From Bacteroidales bacterium (lineage in GTDB: Bacteria; Bacteroidota; Bacteroidia; Bacteroidales; UBA932), in assembly GCA_017469845.1 (NCBI GenBank), contig JAFUFP010000052.1:1-55641 (forward strand): DNA of 55,641 nt, written 5' to 3'. Both the position numbers and the translations under genes were made by a program. This document shows, one piece after another, positions 7,621-15,910 of the stretch; the stretch's first letter is position 1, and every line of letters begins with the position of its first letter. Under the pieces are notes generated by a model. That model was not told the origin of the DNA. It saw only the letters and a program-made list of their open reading frames with translations, and made no database searches.

Positions 7621-8607
7621 CTAGATTGAAAGAACCGCGAGAACATCGATGAGTTCCTTCTTGATGGGCTTGTTCATCTTGATTGCCCTCTGGATGGGAA
7701 CATATACGATCTCATCGTTGGAAATACCCACCATGATGTTACGCTGGCCTTCGATAAGAGCCTCGATACTGGCGTATCCCAACCGGCTGGCAAGGATCCT
7801 GTCATACGCACTTGGAGTTCCTCCTCTCTGGAGATGGCCCAGGATGGTAACTTTGACGTTGAACTGAGGATACTCCTTACGTACACGTTCCGCATAGTAG
7901 AATGCCCCGCCCTGACCGTCCTTCTGAGCTTCGGAAACAAGAACGATGGAACTGTTTTTACTCTTTCTTACACCTCTTCCGATGAACTCGGCAAGTTGGT
8001 CGACATCCGTCTGGTCCTCGGGAATGATGGCGGCTTCAGCTCCTGAAGCGATGGCGCTGTTCTGCGCAAGGAAACCGGCATCCCTTCCCATTACCTCTAT
8101 AAAGAATATACGGTCATGGGAGTTGGCGGTATCACGAATTTTGTCAACGCACTCCACGATAGTATTGAGGGCAGTATCGTATCCGATAGTATGATCCGTT
8201 CCGTAGAGATCGTTGTCGATCGTTCCGGGAAGACCGATTACGGGTATGTCATACTCACGGGCAAAAAGCTGCGCTCCGGTTAAGGAGCCGTTACCACCGA
8301 TCACTACAAGAGCGTCGATATTATTGGCAACCATATTCTCATACGCTCTTTTCCTTCCCTCTGGAGTCATGAAATCTTTGCTTCTGGTGGTCTTCAGGAT
8401 AGTACCTCCCCTCTGAATCGTGTTGCTGACGCTCGAAGAGGTGAATTCCTTGAATTCTGCGTTGATGAGACCCTCGTAGCCACGATATACTCCGACCACC
8501 TTCATCTCATTGTAAATAGCCGCTCTAGTGACGGCCCTTATGCATGCGTTCATGCCCGGAGCATCTCCTCCGGAAGTGAGAACGGCCACTTTCTTTATTT
8601 CTCTCAT
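7621..8607 (-). CDS. pfkA: ATP-dependent 6-phosphofructokinase
   Basis: A 328-residue enzyme converting fructose 6-phosphate to fructose 1,6-bisphosphate in glycolysis. The ATG at 8607 ([10 protein letters not shown]) is chosen over the frame start at 8643, because the nucleotide-binding strand with [10 protein letters not shown] (11-20) then begins the protein as in the family. PGTIDND at 127-133 contains the catalytic Asp (131), and the Gly before TIDND marks the ATP-using rather than the PPi-using type. Odd point: the usual GGDGS loop reads GGNGS (104-108), so the Asp that coordinates Mg-ATP is Asn106 (codon AAC). A promoter lies at 8657-8686. Confidence 0.93.
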   Translation of the reverse strand: MREIKKVAVLTSGGDAPGMNACIRAVTRAAIYNEMKVVGVYRGYEGLINAEFKEFTSSSVSNTIQRGGTILKTTRSKDFMTPEGRKRAYENMVANNIDALVVIGGNGSLTGAQLFAREYDIPVIGLPGTIDNDLYGTDHTIGYDTALNTIVECVDKIRDTANSHDRIFFIEVMGRDAGFLAQNSAIASGAEAAIIPEDQTDVDQLAEFIGRGVRKSKNSSIVLVSEAQKDGQGGAFYYAERVRKEYPQFNVKVTILGHLQRGGTPSAYDRILASRLGYASIEALIEGQRNIMVGISNDEIVYVPIQRAIKMNKPIKKELIDVLAVLSI

Positions 8608-8656
8608 ACAGTATGCTTTGTTTTCAATCAACGGGACGGGCATGAGCCCATCACGA

Positions 8657-8686
8657 CAAATTTAACTAAAAGCCGTTATTTGACAA
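8657..8686 (-). promoter_or_regulatory. Promoter of pfkA
   Basis: On the minus strand TTG (8684-8686), a 19-base spacer and TAAATTTG (8657-8664) fit the Bacteroidota consensus. Transcription would start near 8650, about 43 bases before the pfkA start codon. Confidence 0.65.
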
Positions 8687-8806
8687 TGGAAAAACTCAAT
8701 TCGTGACATTTCTGACAGCGTCGGCAACATCTGGGTCGCCGTCCACAGGATCGGTGACAACTTCAACGCCCTTACCGGAACGGACCAGATTTCTTCGCGG
8801 TATTCG

Positions 8807-9100
8807 ATGCTGTCGGGCAAGAGGGAGATGGGCTCGCTGTTCGATTTCGCCAGATCATGGGGAGGATACCGCTACCGTTACCGGGAGAGCCGTCCCCTTC
8901 CCATGGGGAACTATTGCGCCGTGTTCGACGGTGAGGGCAACATTCTCCTCGAGTTCGATTCTCCCACCGCTTCAGCCACACGCCGTATGGGCGGCAAACC
9001 ATGGGACAGAATGACCGGCCCTAAGATGAGACGCCTCCCCTTCACCTCGGGACAGAAGAAGGTCCTCGACGACTTGATATCGAAGGCCCTTTACGGTTGA
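8807..9100 (+). CDS. Hypothetical protein, possibly 5'-frameshifted
   Basis: I do not recognise this product. The frame 8684-9100 is open and has protein-like composition throughout, but its only ATG is at 8807, giving 97 residues. An ATG at 8686 in another frame reads five Lys/Asn/Leu-rich codons and then hits TGA at 8704; a +1 shift at that stop would join it to the open frame (reading on as DISDSVGNIW) for about 138 residues. So this is either a short gene with a cryptic start, a frameshifted gene, or a relic. The protein is basic and aromatic-rich and has no signal peptide or membrane helix. No clear promoter precedes it; a hairpin terminator follows at 9137. Confidence 0.4.
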   Translation: MLSGKREMGSLFDFARSWGGYRYRYRESRPLPMGNYCAVFDGEGNILLEFDSPTASATRRMGGKPWDRMTGPKMRRLPFTSGQKKVLDDLISKALYG

Positions 9101-9136
9101 CGTGGGATTATCGGCAGGCCTTTTGACACGCTGACG

Positions 9137-9163
9137 CATGCGGCTCCTTTTCGGGGCCGCATG
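9137..9163 (+). terminator. Terminator after the hypothetical gene
   Basis: CATGCGGCTCC (9137-9147) pairs with GGGGCCGCATG (9153-9163) around a TTTTC loop: 11 base pairs with one G-T pair, followed by a short TTT run. Confidence 0.65.
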
Positions 9164-9240
9164 TTTCAGAATGCCGTCTGCCGCCGAGAGCGGGGGTGAT
9201 GTGACTACCTGTAGTCTATGATACTGTCAAGGAAAAGCAT

Positions 9241-9248
9241 TACCTTTG
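9241..9248 (+). promoter_or_regulatory. -7 element abutting the dusB start codon
   Basis: TACCTTTG matches the -7 consensus exactly; no clear -33 TTTG was found. The dusB ATG is only eight bases downstream, so the mRNA would have an almost absent 5' leader. Confidence 0.5.
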
Positions 9249-9256
9249 CACCCGAA

Positions 9257-10291
9257 ATGAAGATAGCAGATATAGACTTGGGCTCCCAGCCGGTGCTTCT
9301 CGCTCCCATGGAAGACGTGACCGACGCTTCTTTCAGAATAATCTGCAAGGAGTGCGGGGCCGATATGGTATATACTGAATTCGTTCCTTCAGACGGGCTC
9401 ATCAGAGATGCGGCCAAAGCTATCGCAAAGATGAAGACCTCTGAAGAAGAGGCTCCAATCGGCATCCAGATATACGGCAATGACCCTGATGCCATGGTCA
9501 AAGCCGCCGTCATGGCTGACAATGCTCCTGAGATCGCCGGCGGCCACGGCTGTGATCTTATCGACATAAACTTCGGTTGTCCGGTGAGCAAAATAGCCGG
9601 CAGAGGTGCCGGATCCGGAATGATGCGGGAACCGGACAAGATGGTCATGATCACGAAGATGATTGTTGAGGCCGTCAAGAAGCCCGTTACGGTCAAAACC
9701 CGTCTTGGCTGGGACGACAACTCCAAGATCATAGTTGAACTCGCAGAAAGGTTGCAGGATACCGGCATCAAAGCCCTGACAATTCATGGAAGGACGAGAT
9801 GCCAGATGTACAAAGGCGAAGCGGACTGGACCCTCATCGGCAAGGTGAAAGAAAACCCCAGAATGCATATACCTATAATAGGTAATGGGGACATTTCCTC
9901 TCCGATGAAAGCCAAGGAGGCATTCGAAAGATACGGAGTTGACGGGATAATGGTAGGAAGGGCATCTTTCGGTCATCCCTGGATCTTCCATGAAATAAAG
10001 CATTGCCTGATTACTGGGGAGGTTCTGCCCCCTCTGGATGTACGCAGCAGGGTGGAATTGGCGAAAAGGCATTTTGCACTTTCCCTCGAAATCAAAGGGC
10101 CGGTAACAGGCATCTATGAGATGAGGCGTCACCTGAGCTGCTACTTCAAAGGTCTGCCGGAATTCAAAGAGACCAGAATGAAGCTGGTCACATCCACAGA
10201 CCCTGATGAAATACTCTCCACCCTCGACATGGTCGCAGAACGTTGGGGAGACGTACCTCCGATACAAACGGTAGGCGTTTATGGGATATGA
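9257..10291 (+). CDS. dusB: tRNA-dihydrouridine synthase
   Basis: A 344-residue flavoenzyme that reduces specific uridines in tRNA to dihydrouridine using NAD(P)H. LLAPMEDVTDASFR (14-27) opens the TIM barrel at the FMN site. The catalytic Cys is C108 in INFGCPVSKIAGRGAGS, and HGRTRCQMYKGEADW is a further Dus signature. The ATG at 9257 gives the normal start; an upstream in-frame ATG at 9218 would put the promoter element inside the gene. The DusB assignment is by overall resemblance; the exact tRNA position modified is not visible. It runs in the same direction as lpxK, 91 bases upstream of it. Confidence 0.9.
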   Translation: MKIADIDLGSQPVLLAPMEDVTDASFRIICKECGADMVYTEFVPSDGLIRDAAKAIAKMKTSEEEAPIGIQIYGNDPDAMVKAAVMADNAPEIAGGHGCDLIDINFGCPVSKIAGRGAGSGMMREPDKMVMITKMIVEAVKKPVTVKTRLGWDDNSKIIVELAERLQDTGIKALTIHGRTRCQMYKGEADWTLIGKVKENPRMHIPIIGNGDISSPMKAKEAFERYGVDGIMVGRASFGHPWIFHEIKHCLITGEVLPPLDVRSRVELAKRHFALSLEIKGPVTGIYEMRRHLSCYFKGLPEFKETRMKLVTSTDPDEILSTLDMVAERWGDVPPIQTVGVYGI

Positions 10292-10368
10292 TCCCCATCA
10301 ATAGCACATTTCATCACTTTTGCCTTTGAAAGAGCCTGGTCCTATAGGGAAGATTCCAAGAAACTTAG

Positions 10369-10376
10369 TATATTTG
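10369..10376 (+). promoter_or_regulatory. -7 element abutting the lpxK start codon
   Basis: TATATTTG fits TAnnTTTG, and the lpxK ATG is six bases downstream. No -33 match is present at the usual spacing, so confidence is moderate. This is the second near-leaderless arrangement in a row. Confidence 0.45.
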
Positions 10377-10382
10377 CGGGCT

Positions 10383-11591
10383 ATGCTCGAGAAGATCATT
10401 CTTGCACCATATTATCTTGTCCTCCATGCAAGGCACGCACTGTACGACCACGGTGTGATTAAAACGCACACCTGCGAGATTCCCACAATCTGCGTCGGGA
10501 ACATCACAGCCGGAGGTACAGGCAAGACCCCACACACGGAAATGATTCTCCGGACTCTTCTCGAAAGTCACGAATGGGGCGGAACAAACATCGCGGTTCT
10601 ATCCAGGGGTCACAAAAGATCAAGCAGAGGGTTCCAGCAGGTCACGCTTGACGGGAACTGCGATCTCTACGGAGACGAGCCCCTTCAGATCAAGAAGAAA
10701 TTCCCCACCGTAACGGTAGCCGTCGACAGGCCAAGGGTGGAAGGATGTGATTTCCTCTGCCACCCGGATAAACTCCACACCACCAAACGTGGTCAGAAAT
10801 GCAAGGAAAAGGACATCACCAAAGCCGACATCATCGTTCTTGATGACGCTTTCCAGTACCGTAAACTCAAAGCCGACTTCAACATTGTCCTTGTCGACTA
10901 CAACCGGCCCGTAAGCAAGGACAAGCTCCTTCCGTTCGGAAGACTCAGAGATTTGCCACAAAGGTTATATCAGGCGGATGTGATTATCGTCACCAAATGC
11001 CCCGCCTATATGGAAGACTATGAGAAGGCGAATTGGGCAAAGACCCTCGGGGTAAAGGATTTCGACCCGAAAACTTGTCAGGGCATAAGCAAGAAGGGAA
11101 AAAAGATCACCGTCCTTTTCACATTCATCAACTACTGTGACCTCAAGCCCGTTTTCCCCGAAAAAGGAGACACCCGTTATATCTATTCACAGAAGCTGGT
11201 CCTTTTCACGGGCATAGCCAAAGACACTCCTCTGAGAAGATTCCTCAGTGACTCTTACAAAATCGTAAAGCATTTCAGCTTTTCCGACCATCACAAGTAC
11301 AGGTACATGGACATTTCCAGGATAATGGGCGCAGTGAAAACGTTCCCTACAGCTGTTGTCGCGACTACCGAAAAAGACAGCCAGAGGATCCTTGACTACA
11401 AAGGCGTTCCCGAGACACTTCAGGAAAGGCTGTTCCAAGTGCCGATACAGGTTTACTTCCTTTCCGACCATGAGAAAGACGTATTCGAGACCACTCTTCT
11501 GGACAGTTTGAGGCAGAAAGTGATGGCCACGGAAAATCACATGGATACACAGTCGCGTCCAATTCCCGAGGATTCCCCCTTCAGAATCTAA
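10383..11591 (+). CDS. lpxK: Tetraacyldisaccharide 4'-kinase
   Basis: A 402-residue membrane-associated kinase that phosphorylates the 4' position of the lipid A disaccharide precursor, on the cytoplasmic side of the inner membrane. The Walker A motif lies in GNITAGGTGKT (39-49) and the LDDAFQYRKL strand carries family-conserved acidic residues. The N-terminal 25 residues form the membrane-contacting helix. Start at 10383 rather than 10320, since the protein then begins MLEKIILAPY as its homologues do. It is longer than E. coli LpxK (328 residues), with extra sequence around residues 220-260. A terminator follows at 11624. Confidence 0.92.
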   Translation: MLEKIILAPYYLVLHARHALYDHGVIKTHTCEIPTICVGNITAGGTGKTPHTEMILRTLLESHEWGGTNIAVLSRGHKRSSRGFQQVTLDGNCDLYGDEPLQIKKKFPTVTVAVDRPRVEGCDFLCHPDKLHTTKRGQKCKEKDITKADIIVLDDAFQYRKLKADFNIVLVDYNRPVSKDKLLPFGRLRDLPQRLYQADVIIVTKCPAYMEDYEKANWAKTLGVKDFDPKTCQGISKKGKKITVLFTFINYCDLKPVFPEKGDTRYIYSQKLVLFTGIAKDTPLRRFLSDSYKIVKHFSFSDHHKYRYMDISRIMGAVKTFPTAVVATTEKDSQRILDYKGVPETLQERLFQVPIQVYFLSDHEKDVFETTLLDSLRQKVMATENHMDTQSRPIPEDSPFRI

Positions 11592-11623
11592 CAATACATT
11601 CATGTCGTATCACCATACTACGG

Positions 11624-11653
11624 AAATGGGAAGGCGGTTTGCCTTCCCATTTC
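11624..11653. terminator. Bidirectional terminator between lpxK and the aromatic operon
   Basis: AAATGGGAAGGC (11624-11635) pairs perfectly with GCCTTCCCATTT, with a short GGTTT loop. T-rich tails occur on both strands, fitting termination of the two convergent transcripts. Confidence 0.8.
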
Positions 11654-11683
11654 TGTATTCACTTCCCGACTGTCGGATAATGA

Positions 11684-12781
11684 TCACTTCCCTTCGCTGA
11701 GAATGTCATTTTGGACACGCACTGATTCTTCATGAATGGCATTGAATACCTGCACAAGGAATTTTTCCGAAAGGCCGTATTCTCCACCTTTTCTCACCAT
11801 CTCCGACAACAGGGAATCCCATCTTCCTGTCTGAAGGATGGCAATATTGTGGTCCTTCTTGTATTTTCCTATCTTGGCGCTGACCGCCATACGTGATTTC
11901 ATCGCGAAAAGGATATTCTCGTCAATGACGTCAATCTGCGCCCTCAGTTGGTCGATACCCTCACGATACGCAGCACTGTCGGTATCGTTGTCCCTGACGA
12001 CGATATCGTTCTCAAGCATATCGATAAGTGCCGACGGGGTGAGTTGCTGCTTCGCATCGGAAAGGGCCACAGCAGGATTGCAATGGGACTCGATCATCAG
12101 ACCTTCAAGACCGAGGTCCATCGCCCTTTGGGAGAGTTCCGCCAGATATTTGCGGTCTCCGGCCATATGGCTTGGATCGGCGAAGAACGGGAGTTCGGGG
12201 AAACGTGTCCTCAGTTCGATGGCTATCCTCCAACCCGGATCGTTACGGTAAGGAATCTTCTCTGATGTAGTGAATCCCCGGTGGATCACTCCCAGTTTTT
12301 TGATTCCAGCCTGGTTGAGTCTTTCAAGAGCCCCAATCCAAAGGTCGAGATCGGGATTTACGGGGTTTTTCACGAGAACGGGTATGTCGGTATCCCTGAG
12401 GGCGTCGGCGATTTCCTGCATGAGGAAGGGATTGGCGGAAGTACGGGCGCCGACCCATACCATGTCGATGCCGAACTTGATGCATTCATACACATGCTTT
12501 TCGCTTGCGACTTCCGTGCAGACATGCATACCGAGTTCGCGTTTGACCCGCTGGAGCCACTTCAGACCGACTGTTCCCACGCCTTCAAAGCTGCCGGGAT
12601 GAGTACGGGGTTTCCAGATACCGGCTCTGAAGACATGGATGCCCACGTCATTGAGCCCTTTTGCCGTCTCCATCACCTGCTCCTCGGTTTCAGCGCTGCA
12701 GGGGCCGGCTATAACCATAGGTCGGGGCAATGTGAAGAATCCCCATTCTGTTGCGGGGACCAAGTCAAGTTTCTGTGCCAT
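11684..12781 (-). CDS. Fused 3-deoxy-7-phosphoheptulonate synthase / chorismate mutase
   Basis: A 365-residue bifunctional enzyme. Residues 1-265 are a DAHP synthase (PEP + erythrose 4-phosphate to DAHP, first step of aromatic synthesis), with IAGPCSAET (24-32) and WKPRT (56-60) contributing to the active site. Residues about 272-365 are an AroQ-type chorismate mutase (chorismate to prephenate), with LRAQIDVIDENIL and the downstream helices. Such fusions are common in Bacteroidota and Bacillus, often letting the mutase domain act as a feedback sensor. Start at 12781 (MAQKLDLVP); the frame extension to 12964 overlaps tyrA and is not coding. Fourth and last gene of the attenuated Phe/Tyr operon. 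Confidence 0.93.
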   Translation of the reverse strand: MAQKLDLVPATEWGFFTLPRPMVIAGPCSAETEEQVMETAKGLNDVGIHVFRAGIWKPRTHPGSFEGVGTVGLKWLQRVKRELGMHVCTEVASEKHVYECIKFGIDMVWVGARTSANPFLMQEIADALRDTDIPVLVKNPVNPDLDLWIGALERLNQAGIKKLGVIHRGFTTSEKIPYRNDPGWRIAIELRTRFPELPFFADPSHMAGDRKYLAELSQRAMDLGLEGLMIESHCNPAVALSDAKQQLTPSALIDMLENDIVVRDNDTDSAAYREGIDQLRAQIDVIDENILFAMKSRMAVSAKIGKYKKDHNIAILQTGRWDSLLSEMVRKGGEYGLSEKFLVQVFNAIHEESVRVQNDILSEGK

Positions 12782-12801
12782 ATCGTAAATTCGTTTTATC
12801 T

Positions 12802-13656
12802 CTATCTTATGATTTTCTTTATCCTGTTGGCGTCGCATATGAGGGACTCTATCTTTTCGGAATCGAAATCCTCGATCGCATCCCGGAACTCCCTCATCTT
12901 TTCGAGATAGGTATCTATCACCTTCAGCACATTCTCCCTGTTTTGGGTGAGAATTGGGACCCACATGTCGGGGCTGCTTTTTGCTAGCCTGACCGTCGAA
13001 GAGAAGCCTCCTGAGGCCAGGTCGAATATGTGTTTCTCGTCCTTCTCCTTGTCCAGAACAGTCAGGGCGAGGGCAAACGATGTCACATGGGAAATATGTG
13101 AGACATAGGCCGTATGCACGTCGTGATTTTCGGCGTTCATGTATGTCGGCCTCATGTTGAGGGTGTCGTAAAGCTTTTCAACCGTAGCCAAAGCTTTCGG
13201 GTCCGATTCTTCGGCATTCGCGAAGATGCAGGCCCTTCCGTCGAAAAGATTCGGCATGGCGGCCCAAGGGCCGGAATACTCCGTTCCGGCCATCGGATGA
13301 GTCGCTACGTAACACGCACGGAAAGGATGGTAGTGCACACTCCTCACCATCTGACTCTTGGTCGAACAGGTGTCGATCACTATCTTTCCCTTGGCGTCGG
13401 ATGCCTGGAAACGGTCCAGAACACGGGGCAGCATCTTCACCGCAGCGCCGACAGGCACGGCGATGACGACAATGTCGCTCCGGTCCACACACTCTTCAAA
13501 AGTGACCACTTCGTCGCATAGACCAATGGAAGCGGCGGCAGACGCGTTGACCGGCTCCTTTTCAACTCCCAGAATCTTTTCGGCGAATCCTCTTCTCTTG
13601 AGGTCAATCGCCATCGAGCCTCCGATGAGACCCATTCCTATTATTCCGACTATCAT
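12802..13656 (-). CDS. tyrA: Prephenate dehydrogenase
   Basis: A 284-residue NAD(P)-dependent enzyme converting prephenate to 4-hydroxyphenylpyruvate, the tyrosine branch. The dinucleotide-binding motif GMGLIGGS lies at residues 7-14, HPMAGTEYSG is the substrate loop, and AYVSHISHV provides conserved His residues. It has no fused mutase or ACT domain; the mutase is supplied by the next gene. It starts 16 bases after the aminotransferase stop, in the operon pheA, aminotransferase, tyrA, DAHP synthase/chorismate mutase. Confidence 0.94.
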   Translation of the reverse strand: MIVGIIGMGLIGGSMAIDLKRRGFAEKILGVEKEPVNASAAASIGLCDEVVTFEECVDRSDIVVIAVPVGAAVKMLPRVLDRFQASDAKGKIVIDTCSTKSQMVRSVHYHPFRACYVATHPMAGTEYSGPWAAMPNLFDGRACIFANAEESDPKALATVEKLYDTLNMRPTYMNAENHDVHTAYVSHISHVTSFALALTVLDKEKDEKHIFDLASGGFSSTVRLAKSSPDMWVPILTQNRENVLKVIDTYLEKMREFRDAIEDFDSEKIESLICDANRIKKIIR

Positions 13657-13672
13657 TGTCTTTTTCCGTTTT

Positions 13673-14884
13673 CTACAATTGCGCCGACGCTATCAGCTGC
13701 TTCGCTTTGGAGAGCACCTCGGGTTTTGCGCAAAGTGATATTCTTATGTAATTCTCCCCGTTCTTTCCGAAGATGAATCCCGGTGTTATGAACACTCCGC
13801 AACTACTGAAGATGGCGTCAGAGACCCTTTCTCCCAAAGAACGTCCGTCCGCCGCCTGAGAAAGGGCGAAGCGGTTATCGGGCGAGACCCTTCCCCAAAG
13901 AAAGAGCCCCGATGAAGAGTGGTCATAAGTCGCTCCTATCTCATCGAAGATTTCACCGGCGAGGACTCGTCTTTCCTTATATGAGGCATTCAGGCGGGAG
14001 AACCATTCCGGACCTTGCGAAAGGGCTTTCACGGCCGCGAGTTGGAGAGGTTTGAACATTCCGGAATCCATCTGGCTCTTCACCTTCAGAACTTCAGAAA
14101 TCAAATCCTTGTCTCCGGCGATCATGCCGATCCTCCATCCGGACATATTGTGAGCCTTGCTCAGGGAATTCAGCTCAAGGCAACATTCCTTGGCCCCGGG
14201 GACGGAAAGAATGGAAAGAGGCTCGTCATTGAGAATGAAGCTGTAGGGGTTGTCATTGACGACCAAGATCCGGTGCCTCAAAGCGAAATCCACGATCTTG
14301 GAATACAGTTCCGCCGAAGCCCTCGCCCCTGTGGGCATGTGAGGATAATTGACCCACATGATTTTTACGCCCGAGAGGTCCATCTTCTCCAAAGCGTCAA
14401 AATCAGGCCACCATCCGTTGTCTTCCTTGAGATCATATGTGATGATCTCCGCCTCCACCATCTTCGACGCCGAAGTATATGTCGGATAACCGGGGTCGGG
14501 TACCAGAACCTTGTCTCCCGCGTTGATGAAGGCGAGTGAAGTGAGAAGTATTCCCTCTTTCGAGCCTACGAGGGGCTGAATTTCATTGGCCGGATTCAAT
14601 TGCACACCATAATAACGTTCATACCACGAAGCGAAGGCTTCCCTCAGTTCCGGAAGACCGACATAACTCTGGTAAGCGTGATTGCCGGGCAGTTGCGCGG
14701 TCTCGACGAGAGTAAGAATGGCCTCGGACGGAGGCATCCCGTCCGGAGCACCTATGCCGAGGTTGATCACCGGAGGAAGGCCTTCGGCTTTCCTTCTGGA
14801 ATTCACCTCCGCGATTTGCTTGAGCTTTCTGGAGAAATAATATTCCTGGACACTCCGTGTCCTGTTCGCCGGTCGTATTATCAT
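13673..14884 (-). CDS. Class I/II aminotransferase, probably aromatic
   Basis: A 403-residue PLP enzyme of fold type I. SLSKAHNMSGWRIG contains the PLP-binding Lys243, and VNDNPYSF supplies the Asp/Tyr pair that contacts the cofactor. Its place between pheA and tyrA indicates the last step to Phe and Tyr (transamination of phenylpyruvate and 4-hydroxyphenylpyruvate). The sequence also resembles LL-diaminopimelate-type aminotransferases, so the substrate rests on context. Its ATG overlaps the pheA stop (ATGA), implying coupled translation. Confidence 0.88.
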   Translation of the reverse strand: MIIRPANRTRSVQEYYFSRKLKQIAEVNSRRKAEGLPPVINLGIGAPDGMPPSEAILTLVETAQLPGNHAYQSYVGLPELREAFASWYERYYGVQLNPANEIQPLVGSKEGILLTSLAFINAGDKVLVPDPGYPTYTSASKMVEAEIITYDLKEDNGWWPDFDALEKMDLSGVKIMWVNYPHMPTGARASAELYSKIVDFALRHRILVVNDNPYSFILNDEPLSILSVPGAKECCLELNSLSKAHNMSGWRIGMIAGDKDLISEVLKVKSQMDSGMFKPLQLAAVKALSQGPEWFSRLNASYKERRVLAGEIFDEIGATYDHSSSGLFLWGRVSPDNRFALSQAADGRSLGERVSDAIFSSCGVFITPGFIFGKNGENYIRISLCAKPEVLSKAKQLIASAQL

Positions 14885-15744
14885 AACAATGTGTCAGCTT
14901 TTTTGTTTGGTCCGAGTCCCGAACGGTATTCCCCGAGTACATCGAGATCTTCGATAAGGGGTCTTGCGGCTGAAAGGGCCTGAGTATATCTCTCGTAGCT
15001 GTCGAACTTGATGTCGACATAGAAGAAGTATTGCCACTTCATTCCGGGAATGGGAAGGGACTGGATTCTGGTGAGATTCATGTCGTAGAACGAGAGAATC
15101 GTCAAGATATGGGCGAGCGATCCGGGCTTGTGAGGAAGGGTGAAGCAGAGTGTCGCCTTGTTGATCTCTTCTTTCGGTACGCGGATCGAATCGTCAAGAA
15201 TTAGAAAACGGGTATAATTCTGCTTGTATGTCTCGATGGAAGGCTGGAGGATTTCAAGGCCGAAACGCTCTGCGGCAAGGGTGGACGCGACCGCACCGAC
15301 ACCCTTGAGACCGGATTCGGCAAGTTCTGCGGCACTCTTGGCCGTATCTTCCGACTCGATAAGCTTGATCCAGGGGCACCTTCTCTCAAAGAAGGCACGG
15401 GTCTGGTTTATGGCCATGTAATGTGTCCGCACCTCTTTTATATCTTCTATGCTCTGGCCGGGGAGAGCCATGAGGTTCTGATGGATATGGAGGTATACCT
15501 CCCCTTTGATTTTCTGGGGATTGCGTCTCAGAAGATCGTAATTGGGAATCAAACCGCCGGAAATGGTATTCTCTATAGCCATGACCGCGGCATCCGCCTC
15601 TCCGGCGTCCATCGCCTGGAAAAGGTCATCGAATGTGCTGCATTCCACAATCCCGGGGGAGGATTTGAAATGTTCCTCGTAAAACTTCATTGCCGCTTCC
15701 TCATGAAAGCAACCCGAGAAGCCTTGGATAGCGACTCTTTTCAT
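14881..15744 (-). CDS. pheA: Prephenate dehydratase
   Basis: A 287-residue enzyme converting prephenate to phenylpyruvate. The catalytic PDT domain is about 1-185, with the signature NYTRF at 176-180 containing the key Thr. An ACT regulatory domain is about 197-270 with KPGSL at 206-210, which binds Phe for feedback inhibition in the family. The usual Phe-binding ESRP is replaced by QSLP. Start at 15744 (MKRVAIQGF) rather than 15750. First structural gene of the operon, placed directly behind a leader peptide and attenuator that would sense Phe and Tyr supply. Confidence 0.95.
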   Translation of the reverse strand: MKRVAIQGFSGCFHEEAAMKFYEEHFKSSPGIVECSTFDDLFQAMDAGEADAAVMAIENTISGGLIPNYDLLRRNPQKIKGEVYLHIHQNLMALPGQSIEDIKEVRTHYMAINQTRAFFERRCPWIKLIESEDTAKSAAELAESGLKGVGAVASTLAAERFGLEILQPSIETYKQNYTRFLILDDSIRVPKEEINKATLCFTLPHKPGSLAHILTILSFYDMNLTRIQSLPIPGMKWQYFFYVDIKFDSYERYTQALSAARPLIEDLDVLGEYRSGLGPNKKADTLL

Positions 15745-15769
15745 AAACACTTCACTTTGTCAAGTCCGT

Positions 15770-15804
15770 AAAAAAAGTGGACCGCCCTTTCCCGGACAGT
15801 CCAC
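15770..15804 (-). terminator. Attenuator terminator upstream of pheA
   Basis: On the minus strand an 11-bp stem (15804-15794 with 15787-15777, two G-T pairs, six-base loop) is followed directly by seven T (15776-15770): a strong intrinsic terminator placed inside the operon leader, 25 bases before the pheA start. Its left arm contains GTCCGGG at its edge (15797-15791), which can instead pair with CCCGGAC at 15839-15833, so the two structures exclude each other. Confidence 0.85.
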
Positions 15805-15839
15805 GATATTATTCTAAGCATGGTACACAGGCGTCCGGG
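15791..15839 (-). promoter_or_regulatory. Antiterminator pairing of the pheA attenuator
   Basis: CCCGGAC (15839-15833) is perfectly complementary to GTCCGGG (15797-15791), with one more possible G-T pair. The first arm starts four bases after the leader-peptide stop codon. A ribosome at the stop would cover this arm and let the terminator form; a ribosome stalled on the Tyr codons about 20 bases earlier would leave it free. The pairing is read from the sequence, not computed by a folding program. Confidence 0.7.
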
Positions 15840-15842
15840 CCA

Positions 15843-15902
15843 TTATCGTTTCTGATAATAGTAATAATAAAACCCGAACTCAAAAAATCGTGTACTTGCC
15901 AT
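15843..15902 (-). CDS. Phe/Tyr leader peptide of the aromatic operon
   Basis: A 19-codon ORF reading MASTRFFEFGFYYYYYQKR then TAA. It contains four Phe codons (three TTT, one TTC) and five Tyr codons in a row (TAT TAT TAC TAT TAT). It lies between a consensus promoter and the attenuator terminator, upstream of pheA, the aminotransferase, tyrA and DAHP synthase/chorismate mutase. This is the layout of a classic amino-acid attenuator leader peptide, sensing charged tRNA-Phe and tRNA-Tyr. Its ATG is eight bases after the -7 element, so translation would begin almost at the 5' end of the RNA. It is not expected to have a function beyond regulation. Confidence 0.85.
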   Translation of the reverse strand: MASTRFFEFGFYYYYYQKR

Positions 15903-15910
15903 AACGGGAG

